Assembly (NCBI GenBank): GCA_963575745.1
Contig: CAUYUJ010014612.1
Coordinates: forward strand, 64,001 to 102,500
Direction: 5' to 3'
From: Prorocentrum cordatum
Lineage: Eukaryota > Sar > Dinophyceae > Prorocentrales > Prorocentraceae
Length of the DNA: 38,500 nucleotides
Part shown: piece after piece, positions 29,486-38,500 of the stretch
Position numbering within the stretch: position 1 is the stretch's first letter
Layout: each line of letters begins with the position of its first letter
Program-made: the position numbers and the translations under genes
Notes under the pieces: generated by a model
The model's database searches: none
The model's input: the letters and a program-made list of their open reading frames with translations, nothing else
Told to the model about the DNA's origin: nothing

Positions 29486-30479
29486 GTTAAAATGATGTAT
29501 CGAAGACGCCTACGGCGAACCTCCGCCGCGCCCTGCCTTTTAGGATACGCCCACGAGGCCAAACATTTCGGCAAAGTTTGGCCCTTCTTATCGGACCATA
29601 CGTCCCCCCAGCCATTTTGGAAGCCCTTCGGGGAACACGTGGGGGAGGACGAGGATGTCGAGGAGGAGAGGGAGGAAACAGGAGAACAAGCGCAGCGGCA
29701 GGATGAGGCCTCACGGGAGCTTCTGGGGCCACTCTTGGGGCCTCCTGGGAGCTTCCTGGGAGCTTTTTCGATGTCCTTGCGGTCCTCCTTGGGCCTTCGG
29801 GGGCTTCTTGGGGGTCTATTTGGTTGTCTTACGGTGTTCCTGGCCCGTCTGACGCCGTTGGAGGCAGTTTTTTTGATGCCTCTCTGGACCGACTCGGGGC
29901 TCTCTTGGTGCGCTGAGGAGGCCATCTTGGATCATCTTGGGCGAATTCAGAGGCACTCTTGGGGCAGTCTTGCAGGCGTCTTGGGCCGTCATGCGGTCAT
30001 ATAGGCGGCTTATGTAGCCATCTTGGGGCGATCTTGGGGACCTCTTGGGCCGTCCGAAGGCCGAAAAGAAGCAGATGCCAACATCTCTCAGATACCTAGA
30101 GCAAGCCAATGCTTTTGGCCTTCTCGGGCACTCCTGGGAACCTCGTCGAGGCCTCTGGGGCCGTCTTGGATGCTGGTTAGGCGCTTCTTGGGCCGTCTTG
30201 GAAGCTTCTTGGGCGGACTTGGAGGTATCTTGGACCCTCTCGGGCCGTCCTGGATGGCATCGTGGACCCTCGTGGGCCGTCCTAGAGGTCATCTTGGACC
30301 ATCTTGGGCGAACTGGGAGGCCGCTTGTGGCCGTCTTGGAGGCCTCTTGGGCCGGCATGAGGTCATCTTGGAGGCCTCCGGGTCCATCTTGTGGCGATCT
30401 TGGGGGCCTCTTGGGGCATCTTGAGCTGTCGGAAGGCCGAAAAGAAGCAGATGCCCAAACCCTGCACAAACGCCTGAAG
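29486..30479 (+). repeat. CTTGGGCCGTCTTGGAGGCC array, left part
   Basis: Starts with a degenerate copy of the TATCGAAGACGC...GAACACGTGGG module (29497-29640) found at 33270 and 34880. Then short CTTGG/GCCGTC units follow with GGAAGGCCGAAAAGAAGCAG modules at 30056 and 30430. It ends abruptly at minisatellite element copy 2. Confidence 0.9.
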
Positions 30480-32928
30480 AAAATTATCCTGGCGAGGGAC
30501 CCAACCATGTGCAGTTGTGAGTGACGCAGTTGTGGGCATCGACCTCGGTGAACCTCTCTGGGGTCACGACGCGTGTGACGTGGTGCGCCAAAATTGGCAC
30601 GGGTACGCCATGCGGACGCTGCCACCAGAGCCGTCGGTGGAGCACCCTATGGGGCCGCGGAACGTGTGAGGGGTGCGCCGAAATGGGGGTGGAACTGCAT
30701 GCGGACCCTGCCACTGGGGCCTTCGGCGGAGCACCCTATGGGGGCCACGAAACGTGTGAGGGGTGTGCCGAAATGGGGGGGTGGAACTGCATGCGAACGC
30801 AGCACTGTGGCTTTCGGTGGAGCTCCCTATGGGGCCACGAAACGTGTGAGGGGTGTGCCGAAATGGGGGTGGAACTGCATGCGGGCGCTGCCGCTGGGGC
30901 CTTCGGTGGAGCACCCTATGGGGCCACGAAACGTTCGAGGGGTGCGCCAAAATTGAGGTGGAACTGCATGCGGACCCTGCAACTGGGGCCTTCGGCGGAG
31001 CACCCTATAGGGGCCACGAAACGTGTGAGGGGTGCGCCGAAATGGGGGTGGAACTGCATGCGGACCCTGTCACTGGGGCCTTCGGTGGAGCTCCCTATGG
31101 GGGCCACGAAACGTGTGAGGGGTGCGCCGAAATGGAGGTGGAACTGCATGCGGACCCTGCCACTGGGGCCTTCGGTGGAGCTCCCTATGGGGCCACGAAG
31201 CGTTCGAGGGGTGCGCCAAAATTGAGGTGGAACTGCATGCGGACCCTGCCACTGGGGCCTTCGGCGGAGCACCCTATAGGGCCACGGAACGTGTGAGAGG
31301 TGCGCCGAAATGGGGGTGGAACTGCATGCTGACCCTGCCACTGGGGCCTTCGGCGGAGCACCCTGTGGGGCCACGAAACGTGTGAGAGGTGCGCCGAAAT
31401 GAGGGTGGAACTGCATGCGGACCCTGCCACTGTGGCCTTGGGTGGGGCTCCCTATGGGGCCGCGGAACGTGTGAGGGGTGTGCCGAAATGGGGGTGGAAC
31501 TGCATGCGGACCCTGCCACTGGGGCCTTCGGCGGAGCACCCTGTGGGGCCACGAAACGTGTGAGGGGTGCGCCGAAATGGAGGTGGAACTGCATGCGGAC
31601 CCTGCCACTGGGGCCTTCGGCGGAGCACCCTATAGGGGCCACGAAACGTGTCAGGGGTGCGCCGAAATGGTGGTGGAACTGCATGCGGACCCTGCCACTG
31701 GGGCCTTCGGCGGAGCACCCTATAGGGGCCACGAAACGTGTGAGGGGTGCGCCGAAATGGGAGTGGAACTGCATGCGGACCCTGCCACTGAGGCCTTCGG
31801 TGGAGCTCCCTATGGGGGCCACGGAACGTGTGAGAGGTGCGCCGAAATGGGGGTGGAACTGCATGCGGACCCTGCCACTGGGGCCTTCGGTGGAGCTCCC
31901 TATGGGGCCACGAAACGTGTGAGAGGTGCGCCGAAATGGAGGTGGAACTGCATGCGGACCCTTCCACTGGGGCGTTCGGCGGAGCTCCCTATGGGGCCAC
32001 GAAACGTGTGAGGGGTGCAGCGAAATGGGAGTGGAACTGCATGCGGACCCTGCCACTGGGGCCTTCGGTGGAGCACCCTATGGGGCCACGAAACGTGTGA
32101 GGGGTGCGCCGAAATGGGGGTGGAACTGCATGCGGACCCTGCCACTGGGGCCTTCGGCGGAGCACCCTATAGGGGCCACGAAACGTGTGAGGGGTGCGCC
32201 GAAATGGGGGTGGAACTGCATGCGGACCCTGCCACTGGGGCCTTCGGTGGAGCTCCCTATGGGGCCACGAAACGTTCGAGGGGTGTGCCGAAATGGGGGT
32301 GGAACTGCATGCGGACCCTGCCACTGGGGCCTTGGCGGAGCACCCTATAGGGCCACGGAACGTGTGAGGGGTGCGCCGAAATGGGAGTGGAACTGCATGC
32401 GGACCCTGCCACTGGGGCCTTCGGCGGAGCACCCTGTGGGGCCACGAAACGTGTGAGGGGTGCGCCGAAATGGGGGTGGAACTGCATGCGGACCCTGCCA
32501 CTGGTGCCTTGGGTGGAGCTCCCTATGGGGGCCACGAAACGTGTGAGGGGTGCGCCGAAATGGAGGTGGAACTGCATGCGGACCCTGCCACTGGGGCCTT
32601 CGGCGGAGCACCCTATGGGGCCACGAAACGTGTGAGGGGTGCGCCGAAATGGGGGTGGAACTGCATGCGGACCCTGCCACTGGGGCCTTCGGCGGAGCAC
32701 CCTATGGGGGCCACGAAACGTGTGAGGAGTGCGCCGAAATGGAGGTGGAACTGCATGCGGACCCTGCCACTGGGACCTTCGGCGGAGCACCCTATGGGGC
32801 CACGAAACGCTGTACTCGGTGGGTGAAACGCAGGGAGGAGGGAGAGGAGCAGGAGGGAGGGGGGCAGCGGGAGGTGGGAACGCGGGGCGCTGTCTCTTCA
32901 AAACGAGGACCCAACACCACAGGATGGT
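30480..32928 (+). mobile_element. Minisatellite-bearing element, copy 2
   Basis: Left end TTATCCTGGCGAGGGACCCA, then two ACGCAGTTG-like motifs, about 25 tandem units, a GGA/GGGAGG-rich stretch (32830-32880), and right end CTGTCTCTTCAAAACGAGGA then CCCAACACCACAGGATGG. The array on its left resumes on its right within one module. Confidence 0.8.
30590..32815 (+). repeat. 89-90 bp tandem array, about 25 units
   Basis: GTGGAACTGCATGCGGACCC recurs every 88-91 bp from about 30690 to 32750, with GGCCACGAAACGTGTGAG and GGGGTGCGCCGAAATGG. The last unit switches to the 112-bp variant of copy 3 (CGCTGTACTCGGTGGGTGAA). Confidence 0.97.
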
Positions 32929-32944
32929 TTTTTTTGAAAAAACA

Positions 32945-35900
32945 TGATGTTGACCTCTTCGGGCTCTCCTGGAGGACCCCTTGGAGGCCACTCGGGACGT
33001 CGTGTAAGCCTCTTGGGGGCCTCTAGGAGCCATTTTGGGCCGTCTGGGTGGCTTCTTGGGCGGACTTGGAGGCCTCTGGGACCCTCCTGGGCCGTCTTGG
33101 AGGCCATCTTGGCAGTATTGGAGGCCATCGTGGTCGTCTTGGAGACGTTGCTTGCGCAGCGGCGGGGCCTTCCGGTCGGCTGGCGGCATGGACCGAAGCC
33201 CCAGGGAGAGTTTTTTCGGAAACAAGCCAAGACCAAACCGTAGGACCTAGCACGCGAGGCACTCTTGTGATATCGAAGACGCTTACGGCAAATCTCCGCC
33301 GCCCCCTGCCTTTTTGGAAGCGCCAATGTGGCCGAACGCTGAGGCCAGACCTGCCAAGCTATCGGACCAGGTGCTCCCCGAATCGGCTTGGAAAGCTTTC
33401 GGGGAACACGTGGGCATCTTGAAGGTCATCTGGGCCGCCAGGAGGCCATTCTGACCCTTTCGGGCCTTCTTGGAGGACGTCTTGGAGGGCTCATGGGCCG
33501 TCTTGGAGGCCATCTTGAGCGTCTTGGAGGCCTCTTGGGCCGTCTTGGGGGCCTCTTGGGGGCCTCTTGGGGCCGTCTTGGGCCTCTTGGGCGATCGTTG
33601 GGGGCATTTGGGCCGTCTCGGGCCGTCGGAAGGCCGAACAACAAGCAGACGCCACAACCCTTCAACAATTCATGGAAAATCAATGGTTTTGGCCTTTTCG
33701 GGCCTTCCTGGAGGCCCTCTTGGAGGCCTCTTGGGCCGTCTTGGGCCATCTTAGTGCCATCTTCGGCCGTCTTGGTGGGCCCCTGGTCCGTCCGACGCCA
33801 TCGGAAGCCATTAGGGGGGCCTCTCTGAGCCGACTTGGGGCCCTCTTGGAATGCTCCAGGGCCGTCTTGGAGGCCATCTTGGGCGTCTTAAAAACCTCCT
33901 GGGCCGTCTTGGAGGCCTCTTGAGGCCGTCTTTGGGGCCTCTTGGGCCGTTCTGGGGCCATCTTGGAGGCATCTTGGGCGATCTTTGGGCGATCTTTGGG
34001 GGCTCGTGGACCGTACCGGGCCGCCATAAGGCCGAAACGAAGCAAATGTCAAAATCCTTAAAACACGCATGGACAACTCGTGTTTTTGGCATTTTCTGGC
34101 CTTCCTGGAGGCCCTCTTGGAGGCCTCTTGGCCCGTCTTGGGCCAGCTGCGAGCCAACTTCGGCCATCTTGCTGGGCTCCTGCCCCGTCTGACGCCTTCG
34201 GGAGCCGTTTGGGGGGCCTTTCTGGGCCGACTTGGGGCTCTCTTGGGGTGCTCCAGGGCCGTCTTCGAGGCCATCTTGGGTGTCTTGGAGGCCTCTTGGG
34301 TCGTCTTTGTGTCCTCTTGGGGCAGTCTTGGGGGCCTCTTGGGCAGTCCTGAGCATCTTGGAGGCCTCTTGGGCGCTGTGGGGGCGATATTGGGGGCCTC
34401 TTGGGCCGTCTTGGGTCGTCGGAAAGCCGAGAAGAAGCGAATGCCAAAATCCTTCAAACACCTAAGTAAAATCAATGATGTTGGTCTCCTCGGGCCCTCC
34501 TGGAGGACCTCTTGGAGGCCTCTTGGGCCGTCTTGGGCCAGCTGCGAGCCTCTTGAGCCGTCTTGGGCTGTCTTGGACTCTCTTGGGCCGTCTTGCCGTC
34601 TTGGACCATCTTGGGCGGACTTGGAGGCAATTGGAGGCCATCTTGGAGGCCATCTTGGGCCAACGTGGCCATTATGGAGGCCATCTTGAGACGTCTTGGA
34701 GGACACATTGTGCAATTGAGGTCCCTCCCGGGACCCCGTCGGGACGGGCCGAAGCCCCAGGGGGAGTCCTTTTGGAAAAAGAACCAAAACCAAAACCGAG
34801 AGGGTCTGACAAGCCAGGCACCCTTGCGATGAATCGACAGGAGGCGGCGGATATCAATAGGGGGCGGCGGATCGAAGACGCCTACGACGAATCACCGCCG
34901 CCCCCTGCTTTTTTGGAAGCGCCTATGTGGCCGAACGTTGAGGCCAGACCTGCCAAGCTATCGGACCAGGTGTTCCCCGAATCGGCTTGGAAAGCATTCG
35001 AGGAACACGTGGGCATCTTGAAGGTCATCTGGGCCGCCAGGAGGCCATTCTGACCCTTTCAGGCATTCTCGGAGGATGTCTTGGAGGGCTCTTGGGCCGT
35101 CTTGGAGGCCATCTTGAGCGTCTTGGAGGCCGCTTGGGCCGTCTTTGTCCCCTCTTTGGGCCGTCTTGGGCCTCTTGGGCGATCGTTGGGGGCATTTGGG
35201 CCGTCTCGAGCCGTCGGAAGGCCGAACAAAAAGCAGACGCCACAACCCTTCAACAATCCATGGGAAATCAATGGTTTGGGCCTTTTCGGGCCTTCCTGGA
35301 GGCCCTCTTGGAGGCCTCTTGGGCCGTCTTGGGCCATCTTAGTGCCATCTTTCCGACGGCGTCGGACGGGCCCCTGGCCCGTCCGACGCCGTGGGAAACC
35401 GTTTAGTGGGCCTCTCTGAGCAGATTTAGGACCCTCTTGGAATGCTCCAGGGCCGTCTTGGAGGCCATCTTGGGCGTCTTAAAAGCTTCCTGGACCGTCT
35501 TGGGGGCCTCTTAGGGCCGTTTTGGGGGCATCTGGGCCGTTCTGGGGCCATCTAGGAGGCCTCTTGGGCGATCTTTGGGCGATCTTTGGGGGCTCGTGGG
35601 CCGTATCGGGCCGTCGGAAGGCCGAAACGAAGCAAATGTCAAAATCCTTCAAAACCATAGGGATAATCAGTGTTTTGGGCCTTTTCGGGCCTTGCTGGAG
35701 GCTCTCTTGGAGGCCTCTTGGGCCGTCTTGGGCCAGCTTCGAGCCAACTTCGGCCATCTTGCTGGGCTCCTGGCCCGTCTGACGCCGTCGGAAGCCGTTT
35801 GGGGAGCCTTTCTGGGCCGACTTGGGGCCCTCTTGGGGTGCTCCAGGGCCGTCTTCGAGGCCATCTTGGGTGTCTTGGAGGCCTCTTGGGTCGTCTTTGT

Positions 35901-37080
35901 GCCTTCTTGGGGCCGTCTTGGGGGCCTCTTGGGCAGTCCTGAGGCAATCTTGGAGGCCTCTTGGGCGCTGTGGGGGCGATATTGGGGGCCTCTTGGGCCG
36001 TCTTGGGTCGTCGGAAAGCAGAGAAGAAGCGAATGCCAAAATCCTTCAAACACCTAAGTAAAATCAATAATGTTGGTCTCCTCGGGCCCTCCTGGAGGAC
36101 ATCTTAGAGGCCGCTTGGGCCGTCTTGGAGGCTTCTTGAGCGAACTTGGAGGTATCTTGGACTCTCTTAGGCTGTCTTGGAGGCCGTCTTGGATCATCTT
36201 TGGCGGACTTGGAGGCAATCTTGGACCATCTTGGAGGCCATCTTGGGCCAACGTGGCCATCTTGGAGGCCATTTTGAGCCGTCTTGGAGAATGTTTTCCG
36301 GACGTTGAGGTCGTTTGCGGTCCTGGAAGAGCCTCCCGGCACCCCGTCGGTACGGGCCGAAGCCCCAAGGGGAGTTCTTTTAGGAAAAGAACCAATACCA
36401 GAACCGAAATCGTCTGGCACGCCAGGCACCTCTGTTGCAAGCAACAGGGGGCGGCGGATCGAATGGCCTTCGGCCCATGCCGCCACCGTGCCTGGGTTGT
36501 GGGTCATAGGCTTCTGGGGTGCTCGTTGGGATGTCGCGGGAGGCCTCTCGGGGGCCTCTTGGGGGCCGTTTTGAGGCCTCTGGGGAGATGTTTTGAGGCC
36601 TCTTGGGGCGTCTTCGGGGCCTCTTGGGGGTCTCTTGCGCCTCCAGGGGGCATCTTGGGGCGGAAAACGCTGATCTTCAGTTCGTGTTCCCCCTCTTGGG
36701 CCCATCTTGGTGCTGTCTTTGGGCCCTCTTGGGCCGTCTTGGGCGCTTCTGGGGTCGTCTTGCAGCCCTCTTGGGCCGTGCTGGGGCCCTCCTGGGGGCC
36801 TCTCGGCCGTCTTGGGGCGGTCCTGGGGGCTTCTTCGGCAGCCTTGGAGCGTCGGGAGCTCGAAAAGTCGAGGACACCAACATCAGTGGCAAAAAACCGA
36901 TGGGAATCACTGATGTTGGCCTCCCAGGGCCCTCTTGGGGAGGTTCTTGGAGCTCCCTTGAGGCGTCTCGGATGCATCTTGGGCCGTCTTGGGATGATCT
37001 TGGGCATCTTGGTGCGATATTTAGGCGCCGTGGGGCCCGCTTGGACCATCTTGGGGGCCTCCTGGGCCCTCTTGACCAAT
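32945..37080 (+). repeat. CTTGGGCCGTCTTGGAGGCC array, main part
   Basis: Degenerate short units form roughly 0.4-kb repeats, each starting GTCGGAAGGCCGAA...AAGCAAATG (33625, 34025, 34408, 35212, 35612, 36010). These in turn form two units of about 1.6 kb. No coding sequence recognised. Confidence 0.93.
33192..36356 (+). repeat. Two tandem units of about 1.6 kb
   Basis: CCGAAGCCCCAGGG starts at 33192 and 34749, and the variant CCGAAGCCCCAAGG at 36357 starts a third, incomplete unit. Each full unit continues with TATCGAAGACGC or GATCGAAGACGC, CTATCGGACCAGGTG and GAACACGTGGGCATCTTGAA. Copies are visibly diverged. Confidence 0.9.
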
Positions 37081-38234
37081 ATCGGGAACTTCTTGGGCCC
37101 GAAACGGTCCCACGACAAGCCCCGAGAAGACGCGGGAAGGCCCAGGAGATGTGTGGATTCGGGGTCCAGGGCCCGCAAACACTTGCCAGGAGTGAGGACT
37201 GAGGCTTAAGAGATCAGGCAACGGACCTGAGGACACACCCACTTCGTGCCCGGCCGCACGGTGGCGGATTATTGGTTTCCCAGGACCCAATCTGCGTTAG
37301 GCGCCTTCCTATTTCCGTATTCCATACTCCCTCCTCTCGAGGGTGCGGGCGGGAGGCCAGTGTATTTGCTACGCCGTGATACTTCAAGTTCCTACCCCCA
37401 TCTTCCAACCGATGGGTACACCTACGCCTGTCTTGGTCAGGGCAGTCCTGGGCCTCGAGTGGGCCTGGCCTGGATCGTTGTAGGTGCATGGTTGGCATCC
37501 TCATACATGGGATGGGATTGCGAGTGGGAGCCGACGTTGCGATCGATGCTTCCTTGCGGCGGGGAGCGTTTCCCCTCGACAGGAGCAGGGCAAGACGACT
37601 CCACTACTAGTGGCAAGCACCAGGCAGGTTCCTCCTGGTGGTGAAGCCCTTCTAGTTTGGGGCGCCCCGCTAGAGGCAGCTCCAAGCTCCAGATCGGGGG
37701 GTCATCGTGTACAGTCGGACCGAGGTATAAGATCGAGGTCGGTTCGGGGAGGGTACCCTATTGTTCTTCGTGTCCGTTGGACGTTGTGCATTTAGGGGGG
37801 TGCCCTTGGATGTTCTTTGCGTGCTGAACGGCGGAGGGTCTCATGCTCTTGAAGGATGTTCTTTTGGCCTAGGCCCGACTGTACCTCATCACTGCAGGTG
37901 GCCTGCTGGTGGCCTGCTGGTGGTGGTTGTGGCGCCTCTCCTCCCTCCGACCCCGTGGGCGCTGTGACACAGAGTTCGCGGGACGCCTTCCGACCGCCCT
38001 CTGCCAGAGTCGACGCTTCCGGTGCCTCCGAGAGGCCCCCAGCAGCAGCTCGAGAGAGGGAGGGGGCAAAGAGAAAGGGGCGCGGCACTTTCCGCTTCCC
38101 CCCCTCGCTGCTTCCCCCCATCGCCCCTCCCCTTGTCAGAGCCGCGAGTGTGAGCTTCCCACTCTCCGCCATTTTCCCCCACAGGGCAGGTTGGGGTCGT
38201 TAGATTTTAAGAACAGACCTCCCGGCCACTCCCA
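37081..38234. other. No recognisable gene
   Basis: Mixed-composition sequence without obvious repeats, microsatellites or protein domains in either strand; short open frames only. Confidence 0.45.
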
Positions 38235-38500
38235 CCCTGCATGCCGCGGCCGCCCGACCCCAAGTTCTCCCAAGGGTCCCGGTTATCCCGCCTCGCGCCG
38301 TTGACAAACACGACAGAACACACCCTGCATACCGCGGCCGCCAGACCCCAAGTTGTCCCGAGAGTCCCGGTTATCCCGCCTCGCGCCCTCGACAAACACG
38401 ACAGAACACATCCTGCATACCGCGGCCGCCAGACCCCAAGTTGTCCCGAGTGTCCCGGTTATCCCGCCTCGCTCCCTCGAAAAACACGACAGAACACACC
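38235..38500. repeat. 88-bp tandem repeat at window edge
   Basis: CCTGCATACCGCGGCCGCCA-type starts at 38235, 38323 and 38411, exactly 88 bp apart. Units share GGTTATCCCGCCTCGC and ACAAACACGACAGAACACA and continue past the edge. Confidence 0.95.

Noticed and set aside
28949-30004. 351-codon plus-strand open frame
   Set aside because: The last third is encoded by the CTTGGGCC array and the first part by GGA-rich sequence; the middle has no family I recognise.
30013-30030. GTAGCCATCTTGG resembling the dinoflagellate spliced leader
   Set aside because: Only a partial match, and it is produced by the surrounding CATCTTGG repeat units.
30916-32056. Long frames on both strands across the 89-bp array (and the 112-bp array)
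   Set aside because: Periodic peptides from a tandem repeat whose unit length varies (88-91 bp), so the frame shifts between units; no sign of selection for coding.

Overview
The window reads as nuclear DNA of a large, repeat-packed eukaryotic genome, most likely a dinoflagellate (inference). I find one convincing protein gene, about 1.4 kb of coding sequence spread over about 10.5 kb. Nearly everything else is microsatellite, minisatellite, satellite or dispersed repeat. The dinoflagellate guess rests on GC-rich exons, introns that seem to start with GC (perhaps GA) as well as GT, short direct repeats across exon-intron junctions, and a lack of AATAAA/TATA-type gene signals. No operons, prokaryotic signals, rRNA, convincing tRNA, CRISPR, viral or toxin genes were seen.

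Layout. 1-6.1 kb: GGA/TCC microsatellites, a degenerate CCGATTCG repeat splitting a dispersed repeat, foldback (MITE-like) elements, and the first copy of a minisatellite-bearing element (about 3.8-4.7 kb). 6.4-16.9 kb: a seven-exon + strand gene for a CAX-type Ca2+/H+ exchanger, modelled at about 465 residues. It has both alpha-repeat signatures (GNAVE, GNACEH), an acidic loop and 10-11 membrane segments. Its introns are full of microsatellites, foldback elements and a recurring roughly 150-300 bp element. 16.9-17.7 kb: putative 3' flank and a GAT-rich microsatellite. 17.8-19.8 kb: a second minisatellite-bearing element, inverted, with about 16 units of 112 bp. 19.8-23.5 kb: CTTGG-type array, GCACCACATAG-type repeats, TA, TG and ATC microsatellites. 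23.5-25.4 kb: array of roughly 160-bp units. 25.4-28.4 kb: inverted repeats, a roughly 80-bp repeat, a 61-bp repeat and a GGCACGTCC higher-order array. 28.6-29.5 kb: TCC array and unassigned sequence. 29.5-37.1 kb: a large array of CTTGGGCCGTCTTGGAGGCC-like units organised into roughly 0.4-kb and 1.6-kb higher-order repeats, interrupted at 30.48-32.93 kb by a third minisatellite-bearing element (about 25 units of about 89 bp). 38.2 kb to the edge: an 88-bp tandem repeat running out of the window.

The exchanger would sit in a vacuolar, acidocalcisome-like or other acidic-organelle membrane and move Ca2+ against protons (family knowledge). Two observations deserve most attention: how the exchanger's introns are built (direct repeats at junctions, inverted repeats bracketing one exon), and a family of mobile-looking elements whose ends are conserved but whose interior is a variable-length minisatellite. 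One of these elements has recognisable empty target sites elsewhere in the window.
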